Shown: piece by piece, positions 12,205 to 27,100 of the stretch
Layout of the letters: each line of letters begins with the position of its first letter
How positions within the stretch are numbered: position 1 is the first letter of the stretch
Origin: Euonymus europaeus
Lineage: Eukaryota; Streptophyta; Magnoliopsida; Celastrales; Celastraceae
NCBI GenBank assembly: GCA_963580455.1
Contig: OY756961.1
Span: 12,133,001-12,197,000, forward strand
Reading direction: 5' to 3'
DNA: 64,000 nucleotides
The notes under the pieces: model-generated
What the model saw: only the letters and a program-made list of their open reading frames with translations
Database searches by the model: none
What the model was told of the DNA's origin: nothing
Translations under genes and position numbers: made by a program

Positions 12205-14692
12205 TTTACGAGTATAAGCTTCCTAGATTATTTCGATGCCAAAACACCATCTTTCTTTGACAAATGGACAAAACCGTTAAACGCTCCTCCATAGAGAGAG
12301 TTGAGCAACTTCGGACTATCAAAGTTGCTTGGGATAGACTTTTTATTGTTCTTCTATGTGAAATTTTACGAGTATAAGCTTCCTAGATTATTTCGATGCC
12401 AAAACACCAACTTTCTATAACAAATGGACAAAACCGTTAAAAGCTCCTCCATAAAGAGTGTTGAGCGACTTCGGACCATCAAAGTTGCTCGGTGTATAAT
12501 TTTTATTGTTCTTATATGTCAAATTTTACGAGTATAAGCTTCATAGATTATTTCGATGACAAAACACCAACTATCTATGACAAATAGAATAAACCGTTAA
12601 AAGCTCCTCCATAGTGAGAGTTGAGCAACTTCGGACTATCAAAGTTGCTCGGGAAAGACATTTTATTGTTCTTCTATGTCAAATTTTACGAGTATAAGCT
12701 TCATAGATTATTTCAATGCCAAAACACCAACTTTCTATGACAAATAGACAAAACCGTTAAAAGCTCCTCCATAGAGAGAGTTGAGCAACTTCGGACTATC
12801 AAAGTTGCTCGGGATAGACTTTTTATTGTTCTTATATGTCAAATTTTAGGAGTATAAGCTTCCTAGATTATTTCGATGCCAAAACACCAACTTTCTATGA
12901 CAAATGGACAAAACCGTTAAAAGCTCCTCCATAGAGAGAGTTGAGCAACTTCGGACCATCAAAATTGCTCTATGTACACTTTTTATTGTTCTTCTATGTC
13001 ACATTTTACCAGTATAAGCTTCCTAGATTATTTCGATGCCAAAACACCAACTTTCTTTGACAAATGGACAAAACAGTTAAAACCTCCTCTATAGAGAGTG
13101 TTGAGCGACTTCGGACCATCAAAGTTGCTCGGTGTACAATTTTTATTGTTCTCATATGTCAAATTTTACGAGTATAAGCTTCAGAGATTATTTCGATGCC
13201 AAAACACCAACTTTCTATGACAAATGGACGAAACCGTTAAAAGCTCCTCCAAAGAGAGTGTTGAGCGACTTCGGAACATCAAAGTTTCTCGGTGTACACT
13301 TTTTGTTGTTGTTATATGTCAAATTTACGAGTATGTGCTTCCTAGATTATTTCGATACCAAAACACCATCTTTCTTTGACAAATGGACAAAACCGTTAAA
13401 CGCACCTCCATAGAGAGAGTTGAGCAACTTCGGACTATCAAAGTTGCTCGGGATAGACTTTTTATTGTTCTTATATGTCAAATTTTACGAGTATAAGCTT
13501 CCTAGATTATTTCGATGCCAAAACACCATCTTTCTTTGACAAATGGACAAAACCGTTAAACGCTCCTCCATAGAGAGAGTTGAGCAACTTCGGACTATCA
13601 AAGTTGCTTGGGATAGACTTTTTATTGTTCTTCTATGTGAAATTTTACGAGTATAAGCTTCCTAGATTATTTCGATGCCAAAACACCAACTTTCTATAAC
13701 AAATGGACAAAACCGTTAAAAGCTCCTCCATAAAGAGTGTTGAGCGACTTCGGACCATCAAAGTTGCTCGGTGTATAATTTTTATTGTTCTTATATGTCA
13801 AATTTTACGAGTATAAGCTTCATAGATTATTTCGATGACAAAACACCAACTATCTATGACAAATAGAATAAACCGTTAAAAGCTCCTCCATAGTGAGAGT
13901 TGAGCAACTTCGGACTATCAAAGTTGCTCGGGAAAGACATTTTATTGTTCTTCTATGTCAAATTTTACGAGTATAAGCTTCATAGATTATTTCAATGCCA
14001 AAACACCAACTTTCTATGACAAATAGACAAAACCGTTAAAAGCTCCTCCATAGAGAGAGTTGAGCAACTTCGGACTATCAAAGTTGCTCGGGATAGACTT
14101 TTTATTGTTCTTATATGTCAAATTTTACGAGTATAAGCTTCCTAGATTATTTCGATGCCAAAACACCAACTTTCTATGACAAATGGACAAAACCGTTAAA
14201 AGCTCCTCCATAGAGAGAGTTGAGCAACTTCGGACCATCAAAATTGCTCTATGTACACTTTTTATTGTTCTTCTATGTCACATTTTACCAGTATAAGCTT
14301 CCTAGATTATTTCGATGCCAAAACACCAACTTTCTTTGACAAATGGACAAAACAGTTAAAACCTCCTCTATAGAGAGTGTTGAGCGACTTCGGACCATCA
14401 AAGTTGCTCGGTGTACAATTTTTATTGTTCTCATATGTCAAATTTTACGAGTATAAGCTTCAGAGATTATTTCGATGCCAAAACACCAACTTTCTATGAC
14501 AAATGGACGAAACCGTTAAAAGCTCCTCCAAAGAGAGTGTTGAGCGACTTCGGAACATCAAAGTTTCTCGGTGTACACTTTTTGTTGTTGTTATATGTCA
14601 AATTTACGAGTATGTGCTTCCTAGATTATTTCGATACCAAAACACCATCTTTCTTTGACAAATGGACAAAACCGTTAAACGCTCCTCCATAG
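12205..14692 (+). repeat. 8-monomer (1,279-bp) tandem duplication
   Basis: 12.2-13.41 kb matches 13.48-14.69 kb at an offset of 1,279 bp (seven 160-bp monomers and one of 159 bp). Shared markers are GTTGCTTGGGATAG (12,325 and 13,604), CTTTCTATAACAAATGG, CCATAAAGAGTG, GTGTATAATT, TTTCGATGACAAAAC and AACAGTTAAAACCTCC. The following block, about 14.41-15.5 kb, instead matches 10.73-11.84 kb at an offset of about 3,677 bp (23 monomers), including a shared GAGAAACTTCGG, so two duplications of different size overlap here. Confidence 0.8.
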
Positions 14693-17600
14693 AGAGAGTT
14701 GAGAAACTTCGGACTATCAAAGTTGCTCGGGATAGACTTTTTATTGTTCTTCTATGTGAAATTTTACGAGTATAAGCTTCCTAGATTATTTCGATGCCAA
14801 AACACCAACTTTCTATGACAAATGAACAAAACAGTTAAAAGCTCCTCCATAGAGAGTTTTGAGCGACTTCGGACCATCAAAGTTGCTCGGTGTACAATTT
14901 CTATTGTTCTTATATGTCAAATTGTACGAGTATAAGCTTCATAGATTATTTCGATGCCAAAACACCAACTATCTATGACAAATAGAATAAACCGTTAAAA
15001 GCTCTTCCATAGAGAGAGTTGAGCAACTTCGGACTATCAAAGTTGCTCGGGAAAGACTTTTTAATGTTCTTCTATGTCAAATTTTACGAGTATAAGTTTC
15101 ATAGATTATTTCAATGCCAAAACACCAACTTTCTATGACAAATAGACAAAACCGTTAAAAGCACCTCCATAGAGAGAGTTGAACAACTTCGGACTATCAA
15201 AGTTGCTCAGGATAGACTTTTTATTGTTCTTATATGTCAAATTTTACGAGTATAAGCTTCCTAGATTATTTCGATGCCAAAACACCAACTTTTTTTGACA
15301 AATGGACAAAACCATTAAATGCTCCTCCATAGAGAGAGTTGAGCAACTTCGGACTATCAAAGTTGCTCGGGATAGACTTTTTATTATTGGTCTATGTCAA
15401 ATTTTACGAGTATAAGCTTCGTACATTATTTCGATGCCAAAACACCAACTTTCTATGACAAATGGACAAAACCATTAAAAGCTCTTCCATAGAGAGAGTT
15501 GAGCAACTTCGGACCATCAAAATTGCTCTATGTACACTTTTTATTGTTCTTCTATGTCACATTTTACCAGTATAAGCTTCCTAGATTATTTCGATACCAA
15601 AACACCAACTTTCTATGACAAATGGACAAAACCGTTAAAAGCTCCTCCATAGAGAGAGTTGAGCAACTTCAGACCATCAAAATTGCTCTATGTACACTTT
15701 TTATTGTTCTTATATGTCAAATTTTACGAGTATAAGCTTCATAGATTATTTCGATGCCAAAACACCAACTATCTATGACAAATATAATAAACCGTTAAAA
15801 GCTCCTCCATAGTGAGAGTTGAGCAACTTCGGACTATCAAAGTTGCTCGAGAAAGACTTTTTATTGTTCTTCTATGTCAAATTTTACGAGTATAAGCTTC
15901 ATAGATTATTTCAACGCCAAAACACCAACTTTCTATGACAAATAGACAAAACCGTTAAAAGCTCCTCTATAGAGAGAGTTGAGCAACTTCGGACTATCAA
16001 AGTTGCTCGGGATAGACTTTTTATTGTTCTTATATGTCAAATTTTACGAGTATAAGCTTCCTAGATTATTTCGATGCCAAAACACCAACTTTCTATGACA
16101 AATGGACAAAACCGTTAAAAGCTCCTCCATAGAGAGAGTTGAGCAACTTCGGACCATCAAAATTGCTCTATGTACACTTTTTATTGTTCTTCTATGTCAC
16201 ATTTTACCAGTATAAGCTTCCTAGATTATTTCGATGCAAAACACCAACTTTCTTTGACAAATGGACAAAACCATTAAATGCTCCTCCATAGAGAGAGTTG
16301 AGCAACTTCGGACTATCAAAGTTGCTCGGGATAGACTTTTTATTATTGGTCTATGTCAAATTTTACGAGTATAAGCTTCGTACATTATTTCGATGCCAAA
16401 ACACCAACTTTCTATGACAAATGGACAAAACCATTAAAAGCTCTTCTATAGAGAGAGTTGAGCAACTTCGGACCATCAAAATTGCTCTATGTACACTTTT
16501 TATTGTTCTTCTATGTCACATTTTACCAGTATAAGCTTCCTAGATTATTTCGATGCCAAAACACCAACTTTCTTTGACAAATGGACAAAACAGTTAAAAG
16601 CTCCTCTATAGAGAGTGTTGAGCGACTTCGGACCATCAAAGTTGCTCGGTGTACAATTTTTATTGTTCTCATATGTCAAATTTTACGAGTATAAGCTTCA
16701 TAGATTATTTCGATGCCAAAACACCAACTTTCTATGACAAATGGACAAAACCGTTAAAGGCTCCTCCAAAGAGAGTGTTGAGCGACTTCGGAACATCAAA
16801 GTTTCTCGGTGTACACTTTTTATTGTTCTTATATGTCAAATTTACGAGTATAAGCCTCCTAGATTATTTCGATGCCAAAACACCATCTTTCTTTGACAAA
16901 TGGACAAAACCGTTAAACGCTCCTCCACAGAGAGAGTTGAGCAACTTCGTACTATCAAAGTTGCTCGGGATAGACTTTTTATTGTTCTTCTATGTGAAAT
17001 TTTACGAGTATAAGCTTCCTAGATTATTTCGATGCCAAAACACCAACCTTCTATGACAAATGGACAAAACCGTTAAAAGCTCCTCCATAGAGAGAGTTGA
17101 GCAACTTCAGACAATCAAAATTGCTCTATGTACACTTTTTATTGTTCTTATATGTCAAATTTTACGAGTATAAGCTTCATAGATTATTTCGATGCCAAAA
17201 CACCAACTTTCTATGACAAATGGACAAAACCGTTAAAAGCTCCTCCAAAGAGAGTGTTGAGCGGCTTCGGAACATCAAAGTTTCTCGGTGTACACTTTTT
17301 ATTGTTCTTATATGTCAAATTTTACGAGTATAAGCTTCATAGATTATTTCGATGCCAAAACACCAACTATCTATGACAAATATAATAAACCGTTAAAAGC
17401 TCCTCCATAGAGAGAGTTGAGCAACTTCGGACTATGAAAGTTGCTCGGGATAGACTTTTTATTGTTCTTATATGTCAAATTTTACGAGTATAAGCTTCCT
17501 AGATTATTTCGATACCAAAACACCAACTTTCTATGACAAATGGACAAAACCGTGAAAAGCTCCTCCATAGAGAGAGTTGAGCAACTTCAGACCATCAAAA

Positions 17601-20600
17601 TTGCTCTATGTACACTTTTTATTGTTCTTATATGTCAAATTTTACGAGTATAAGCTTCATAGATTATTTCGATGCCAAAACACCAACTATCTATGACAAA
17701 TATAATAAACCGTTAAAAGCTCCTACATAGTGAGAGTTGAGCAACTTCGGACTATCAAAGTTGCTCGGGAAAGACTTTTTATTGTTCTTCTATGTCAAAT
17801 TTTACGAGTATAAGCTTCATAGATTATTTCAATGCCAAAACACCAACTTTCTATGACAAATAGACAAAACCGTTAAAAGCTCCTCTATAGAGAGAGTTGA
17901 GCAACTTCGGACTATCAAAGTTGCTCGGGATAGACTTTTTATTGTTCTTATATGTCAAATTTTACGAGTATAAGCTTCATAGATTATTTCGATGCCAAAA
18001 CACCAACTTTCTATGACAAATGGACAAAACCATTAAAAGCTCTTCTATAGAGAGTGTTGAGCGACTTCGGACCATCAAAGTTGCTCTGTGTACAATTTTT
18101 GTTGTTCTCATATGTCAAATTTTACGAGTATAAGCTTCGTACATTATTTCGATGCCAAAACACCAACTTTCTATGACAAATGGACAAAACCATTAAAAGC
18201 TCTTCCATAGAGAGAGTTGAGCAACTTCGGACCATCAAAATTGCTCTATGTACACTTTTTATTGTTCTTCTATGTCACATTTTACCAGTATAAGCTTCCT
18301 AGATTATTTCGATGCCAAAACACCAACTTTCTTTGACAAATGGACAAAACAGTTAAAAGCTCCTCTATAGAGAGTGTTGAGCGACTTCGGACCATCAAAG
18401 TTGCGCGATGTACAATTTTTATTGTTCTCATATGTCAAATTTTACGAGTATAAGCTTCATAGATTATTTCGATGCCAAAACACCAACTTTCTATGACAAA
18501 TGGACAAAACCGTTAAAAGCTCCTCCAAAGAGAGTGTTGAGCGACTTCGGAACATCAAAGTTTCTCGGTGTACACTTTTTATTGTTCTTATATGTCAAAT
18601 TTACGAGTATAAGCTTCCTAGATTATTTCGATGCCAAAACACCATCTTTCTTTGACAAATGGACAAAACCGTTAAACGCTCCTCCACAGAGAGAGTTGAG
18701 CAACTTCGTACTATCAAAGTTGCTCGGGATAGACTTTTTATTGTTCCTCTATGTGAAATTTTACGAGTATAAGCTTCCTAGATTATTTCGATGCCAAAAC
18801 ACCAACCTTCTATGACAAATGGACAAAACCGTTAAAAGCTCCTCCATACAGAGTGTTGAGCGACCTCGGACCATCAAAGTTGCTCGGTGTACAATTTTTA
18901 TTGTTCTTATATGTCAAATTTTACGAGTATAAGCTTCATAGATTATTTCGATGCCAAAACACCAACTATCTATGACAAATAGAATAAACCGTTAAAAGCT
19001 CCTCCATAGTGAGAGTTGAGCAACTTCGGACTATCAAAGCTGCTCGGGAAAGACTTTTTATTGTTCTTCTATGTCAAATTTTACGAGTATAAGCTTCATA
19101 GATTATTTCAATGCCAAAACACCAACTTTCTATGACAAATAGACAAAACCGTTAAAAGCTCCTCTATAGAGAGAGTTGAGCAACTTCGGACTATCAAAGT
19201 TGCTCGGGATAGACTTTTTATTGTTCTTATATGTCAAATTTTACGAGTATAAGCTTCCTAGATTATTTCGATGCCAAAACACCAACTTTCTATGACAAAT
19301 GGACAAAACCGTTAAAAGCTCCTCCATAGAGAGAGTTGAGCAACTTCGGACCATCAAAATTGCTCTATGTACACTTTTTATTGTTCTTCTATGTCACATT
19401 TTACCAGTATAAGCTTCCTAGATTATTTCGATGCAAAACACCAACTTTCTTTGACAAATGGACAAAACAGTTAAAAGCTCCTCTATAGAGAGTGTTGAGC
19501 GACTTCGGACCATCAAAGTTGCTCTGTGTACAATTTTTATTGTTCTCATATGTCAAATTTTACGAGTATAAGCTTCATAGATTATTTCGATGCCGAAACA
19601 CCAACTTTCTATGACAAATGGACGAAACCGTTAAAAGCTCCTCCAAAGAGAGTGTTGAGCGACTTCGGAACATCAAAGTTTCTCGGTGTACACTTTTTAT
19701 TGTTGTTATATGTCAAATTTACGAGTATGTGCTTCCTAGATTATTTCGATGCCAAAACACCATCTTTCTTTGACAAATGGACAAAACCGTTAAACGCTCC
19801 TCCATAGAGAGAGTTGAGCAACTTCGGACTATCAAAGTTGCTCGGGATAGACTTTTTATTGTCCTTCTATGTGAAATTTTACGAGTATAAGCTTCCTAGA
19901 TTATTTCGATGCCAAAACACCAACTTTCTATGACAAATGGACAAAACTGTTAAAAGCTCCTCCATAGAGAGTGTTAAGCGACTTCGGACCATCAAAGTTG
20001 CTCGGTGTACAATTTTTATTGTTCTTATATGTCAAATTTTACGAGTATAAGCTTCATAGATTATTTCGATGCCAAAACACCAACTATCTATGACAAATAG
20101 AATAAACCGTTAAAAGCTCTTCCATAGTGAGAGTTGAGCAACTTCGGACTATCAAAGTTGCTCGGGAAAGACTTTTTATTGTTCTTCTATGTCAAATTTT
20201 ACGAGTATAAGTTTCATAGATTATTTCAATGCCAAAACACCAACTTTCTATGACGAATAGACAAAACCGTTAAAAGCTCCTCCATAGAGAGAGTTGAGCA
20301 ACTTCGGACTATCAAAGTTGCTCGGGATAGACTTTTTATTGTTCTTATATGTCAAATTTTACGAGTATAAGCTTCCTAGATTATTTCGATGCCAAAATAC
20401 CAACTTTCTATGACAAATGGACAAAACCATTAAATGCTCCTCCATAGAGAGAGTTGAGCAACTTCGGACTATCAAAGTTGCTCGGGATAGACTTTTTATT
20501 GTTGTTCTATGTCAAATTTTACGAGTATAAGCTTCGTACATTATTCCGATGCCAAAACACCAACTTTCTATGACAAATGGACAAAACCATTAAAAGCTCC

Positions 20601-21181
20601 TCCATAGAGAGAGTTGAGCAACTTCGGGCTATTAAAATTGCTCTATGTACACTATTTATTGTTCTTCTATGTCAATTTTTATGAGTATAAGCTTCCCAGA
20701 TTATTTCGATGCCAAAACACCAACTTTCTATGACAAATGGGCAAAACCGTTACAAGCTCCTCCAGAGAGAGTGTTGAGCGACTTCGGACCATCAAAGTTG
20801 CTCGGTGTACAATTTTTATTGTTCTTCTATGTCACATTTTACGAGTATATGCTTCATAGATTATTTCGATGCCAAAACACGAACTATCTTTGACAAATGG
20901 ACAAAACCGTTAAAAGCTCCTCCATAGAGAGAGTTGAGCAACTTCGGACTATCAAAGTTGCTCGGTGTACAATTTTTATTGTTCTCATATGTCAAATTTT
21001 ACGAGTATAAGCTTCATAGATTATTTCGATGCCAAAACACCAACTTTCTATGACAAATGGACGAAACCGTTAAAAGCTCCTCCAAAGAGAGTGTTGAGCG
21101 ACTTCGGAAAATCAAAGTTTCTCGGTGTACACTTTTTATTGTTGTTATATGTCAAATTTACGAGTATGTGCTTCATAGATT

Positions 21182-24100
21182 ATTTCGATGCCAAAACACG
21201 AACTATCTATGACAAATAGACAAAACCGTTAAAAGCTCCTCCATAGAGAGAGTTGAGCAACTTCGGACTATCAAAGTTGCTCGGGATAGACTTTTTATTG
21301 TTCTTCTATGTCAAATTTTACGAGTATAAGCTTCCTAGATTATTTCGATGCCAAAACACGAACTTTCTATGACAAATGGACAAAACCGTTAAAATCTCCT
21401 CCATAGAGAGAGTTGAGCAACTTCGGACCATCAAAATTGCTCTATGTACACTTTTTATTGTTCTTCTATGTCACATTTTACTAGTATAAGCTTCCTAGAT
21501 TATTTCGATGCCAAAACACCAACTTTCTTTGACAAATGGACAAAACAGTTAAGAGCTCCTCTATAGAGAGTGTTGAGCGACTTCGGACCATCAAAGTTGC
21601 TCGGTGTACAATTTTTATTGTTCTCATATGTCAAATTTTACGAGTATAAGCTTCATAGATTATTTCGATGCCAAAACACCAACTTTCTATGACAAATGGA
21701 CGAAACCGTTAAAAGCTCCTCCAAAGAGAGTGTTGAGCGACTTCGGAAAATCAAAGTTTCTCGGTGTACACTTTTTATTGTTGTTATATGTCAAATTTAC
21801 GAGTATGTGCTTCCTAGATTATTTCGATGCCAAAACACCATCTTTCTTTGACAAATGGACAAAACCGTTAAACGCTCCTCCATAGAGAGAGTTGAGCAAC
21901 TTCGGACTATCAAAGTTGCTCGGGATAGACTTTTTATTGTTTTTCTATGTGAAATTTTACGAGTATAAGCTTCCTAGATTATTTCGATGCCAAAACACCA
22001 ACTTTCTATGACAAATGGACAAAACTGTTAAAAGCTCCTCCATAGAGAGTGTTGAGTGACTTCGGACCATCAAAGTTGCTCGGTGTACAATTTCTATTGT
22101 TCTTATATGTCAAATTTTACGAGTATAAGCTTCATAGATTATTTCGATGCCAAAACACCAACTATCTATGACAAATAGAATAAACCGTTAAAAGCTCTTC
22201 CATAGAGAGAGTTGAGCAACTTCGGACTATCAAAGTTGCTCGGGAAAGACTTTTTATTGTTCTTCTATGTCAAATTTTATGAGTATAAGTTTCATAGATT
22301 ATTTCAATGCCAAAACATCAACTTTCTATGACAAATAGACAAAACCGTTAAAAGCACCTCCATAGTGAGAGTTGAGCAACTTCGGACTATCAAAGTTGCT
22401 CGGGATAGACTTTTTATTGATCTTTTATGTCAAATTTTACGAGTATAAGCTTCGTAGATTATTTCGATGCCAAAACACCAACTTTCTATGACAAATGGAC
22501 AAAACCATTAAAAGCTCCTCCATAGAGAGAGTTGAGCAACTTCGGACTATCAAAGTTGCTCGGGATAGACTTTTTATTGTTGTTCTATGTCAAATTTTAC
22601 GAGTATAAGCTTCGTACATTATTTCGATGCCAAAACACCAACTTTCTATGACAAATGGACAAAACCATTAAAAGCTCCTCCATAGAGAGAGTTGAGCAAC
22701 TTCGGACTATTAAAATTGCTCTATGTACACTTTTTATTGTTCTTCTATGTCAATTTTTATGAGTATAAGCTTCGTAGATTATTTCGATGCCAAAACACCA
22801 ACTTTCTATGACAAATGGGCAAAACCGTTACAAGCTCCTCCAGAGAGAGTGTTGAGCGACTTCGGACCATCAAAGTTGCTCGGTGTACAATTTTTATTGT
22901 TCTTATATGTCAAATTTTACGAGTGTATGCTTCATAGATTATTTCGATGCCAAAACACGAACTATCTATGAGAAATAGACAAAACCGTTAAAAGCTCCTC
23001 CATAGAGAGAGTGGAGCAACTTCGGACTATCAAAGTTGCTCGGGATAGACTTTTTATTGTTCTTATATGTCAAATTTTACGAGTATAACCTTCCTAGATT
23101 ATTTTGATGCCAAAACACAAACTTTCTATGACATATGGACAAAACTGTTAAAATCTCCTCCATAGAGAGAGTTGAGCAACTTCGGACCATCATAGTTGCT
23201 CGGTGTACACTTTTTATTGTTCATATATGTCAAATTTTACGAGTATAAGCTTCATAGATTATTTCGATGACAAAACACCAACTATCTATGACAAATAGAA
23301 TAAACCGTTAAAAGCTCTTCCATAGTGAGAGTTGAGCAACTTCGGACTATCAAAGTTGCTCGGGAAAGACTTTTTATTGTTCTTCTATGTCAAATTTTAC
23401 GAGTATAAGTTTCATAGATTATTTCAATGCCAAAACACCAACTTTCTATGACGAATAGACAAAACCGTTAAAAGCTCCTCCATAGAGAGAGTTGAGCAAC
23501 TTCGGACTATCAAAGTTGCTCGGGATAGACTTTTTATTGTTCTTATATGTCAAATTTTACGAGTATAAGCTTCCTAGATTATTTCGATGCCAAAATACCA
23601 ACTTTCTATGACAAATGGAAAAAACCATTAAATGCTCCTCCATAGAGAGAGTTGAGCAACTTCGGACTATCAAAGTTGCTCGGGATAGACTTTTTATTGT
23701 TGTTCTATGTCAAATTTTACGAGTATAAGCTTCGTACATTATTTCGATGCAAAAACACCAACTTTCTATGACAAATGGACAAAACCGTTAAAAGCTCCTC
23801 CATAGAGAGAGTTGAGCAACTTCGGGCTATTAAAATTGCTCTATGTACACTTTTTATTGTTCTTCTATGTCAATTTTTATGAGTATAAGCTTCCTAGATT
23901 ATTTCGATGCGAAAACACCAACTTTCTATGACAAATGGGCAAAACCGTTACAAGCTCCTCCAGAGAGAGTGTTGAGCGTCTTCGGACCATCAAAGTTGCT
24001 CGGTGTACAATTTTTATTGTTCTTATATGTCAAATTTTACGAGTATATGCTTCATAGATTATTTCGATGCCAAAACATGAACTATCTATGACAAATAGAC

Positions 24101-27100
24101 AAAACCGTTACAAGCTCCTCCATAGAGAGAGTTGAGCAACGTCGGACTATCAAAGTTGCTCGGGATAGACTTTTTATTGTTCTTATATGTCAAATTTTAG
24201 GAGTATAAGCTTCCTAGATTATTTCGATGCCAAAACACGAACTTTCTATGACAAATGGACAAAACCGTTAAAATCTCCTCCATAGAGAGAGTTGAGCAAC
24301 TTCGGACCATCAAAATTGCTCTATGTACACTTTTTATTGTTCTTCTATGTCACATTTTACTAGTATAAGCTTCCTAGATTATTTCGATGCCAAAACACCA
24401 ACTTTCTTTGACAAATGGACAAAACAGTTAAAAGCTCCTCTATAGAGAGTGTTGAGCGACTTCGGACCATCAAAGTTGCTCTGTGTACAATTTTTATTGT
24501 TCTCATATGTCAAATTTTATGAGTATAAGCTTCATAGATTATTTCGATGCCAAAACACCAACTTTCTATGACAAATGGACGAAACCGTTAAAAGCTCCTC
24601 CAAAGAGAGTGTTGACCGACTTCGGAAAATCAAAGTTTCTCGGTGTACAATTTTTATTGTTGTTATATGTCAAATTTACGAGTATGTGCTTCCTAGATTA
24701 TTTCGATGCCAAAACACCATCTTTCTTTGACAAATGGAAAAAACCATTAAACGCTCCTCCATAGAGAGAGTTGAGCAACTTCGGACTATCAAAGTTGCTC
24801 GGGATAGACTTTTTATTGTTTTTCTATGTGAAATTTTACGAGTATAAGCTTCCTAGATTATTTCGATGCCAAAACACCAACTTTCTATGACAAATGGACA
24901 AAACTGTTAAAAGCTCCTCCATAGAGAGTGTTGAGTGACTTCGGACCATCAAAGTTGCTCGGTGTACAATTTCTATTGTTCTTATATGTCAAATTTTACG
25001 AGTATAAGCTTCATAGATTATTTCGATGCCAAAACACCAACTATCTATGACAAATAGAATAAACCGTTAAAAGCTCTTCCATAGAGAGAGTTGAGCAACT
25101 TCGGACTATCAAAGTTGCTCGGGAAAGACTTTTTATTGTTCTTCTATGTCAAATTTTACGAGTATAAGTTTCATAGATTATTTCAATGCCAAAACATCAA
25201 CTTTCTATGACAAATAGACAAAACCGTTAAAAGCACCTCCATAGTGAGAGTTGAGCAACTTCGGACTATCAAAGTTGCTCGGGATAGACTTTTTATTGAT
25301 CTTTTATGTCAAATTTTATGAGTATAAGCTTCCTAGATTATTTCGATGCCAAAACACCAACTTTCTATGACAAATGGACAAAAACATTAAAAGCTCCTCC
25401 ATAGAGAGAATTGAGCAACTTCGGACTATCAAAGTTGCTCGGGATAGACTTTTTATTGTTGTTCTATGTCAAATTTTACGAGTATAAGCTTCGTACATTA
25501 TTTCGATGCCAAAACACCAACTTTCTATGACAAATGGACAAAACCATTAAAAGCTCCTCCATAGAGAGAGTTGAGCAACTTCGGACTATTAAAATTGCTC
25601 TATGTACACTTTTTATTGTTCTTCTATGTCAATTTTTATGAGTATAAGCTTCCTAGATTATTTCGATGCCAAAACACCAACTTTCTATGACAAATGGGCA
25701 AAACCGTTACAAGCTCCTCCAGAGAGAGTGTTGAGCGACTTCGGACCATCAAAGTTGCTCGGTGTACAATTTTTATTGTTCTTATATGTCAAATTTTACG
25801 AGTGTATGCTTCATAGATTATTTCGATGCCAAAACACGAACTATCTATGACAAATAGGCAAAACCGTTAAAAGCTCCTCCATAGAGAGAGTGGAGCAACT
25901 TCGGACTATCAAAGTTGCTCGGGATAGACTTTTTATTGTTCTTATATGTCAAATTTTACGAGTATAACCTTCCTAGATTATTTCGATGCCAAAACACGAA
26001 CTTTCTATGACAAATGGACAAAACTGTTAAAATCTCCTCCATAGAGAGAGTTGAGCAACTTCGGACCATCATAGTTGCTCGGTGTACACTTTTTATTGTT
26101 CATATATGTCAAATTTTACGAGTATAAGCTTCATAGATTATTTCGATGCCAAAACACCAACTATCTATGACAAATAGAATAAACCGTTAAAAGCTCTTCC
26201 ATAGTGAGAGTTGAGCAACTTCGGACTATCAAAGTTGCTCGGGAAAGACTTTTTATTGTTCTTCTATGTCAAATTTTACGAGTATAAGTTTCATAGATTA
26301 TTTCAATGCCAAAACACCAACTTTCTATGACGAATAGACAAAACCGTTAAAAGCTCCTCCATAGAGAGAGTTAAGCAACTTCGGACTATCAATGTTGCTC
26401 GGGATAGACTTTTTATTGTTCTTATATGTCAAATTTTACGAGTATAAGCTTCCTAGATTATTTCGATGCCAAAATACCAACTTTCTATGACAAATGGACA
26501 AAACCATTAAATGCTCCTCCATAGAGAGAGTTGAGCAACTTCGGACTATCAAAGTTGCTCGGGATAGACTTTTTATTGTTGTTCTATGTCAAATTTTACG
26601 AGTATAAGCTTCGTACATTATTTCGATGCCAAAACACCAACTTTCTATGACAAATGGACAAAACCATTAAAAGCTCCTCCATAGAGAGAGTTGAGCAACT
26701 TCGGGCTATTAAAATTGCTCTATGTACACTTTTTATTGTTCTTCTATGTCAATTTTTATGAGTATAAGCTTCCTAGATTATTTCGATGCCAAAACACCAA
26801 CTTTCTATGACAAATGGGCAAAACCGTTACAAGCCCCTCAAGAGAGAGTGTTGAGCGACTTCGGACCATCAAAGTTGCTCGGTGTACAATTTTTATTGTT
26901 CTTATATGTCAAATTTTACGAGTATATGCTTCATAGATTATTTCGATGCCAAAACACGAACTATCTATGACAAATAGACAAAACCGTTAAAAGCTCCTCC
27001 ATAGAGAGAGTTGAGCAACTTCGGACTATCAAAGTTGCTCGGGATAGACTTTTTATTGTTCTTATATGTCAAATTTTACGAGTATAAGCTTCCTAGATTA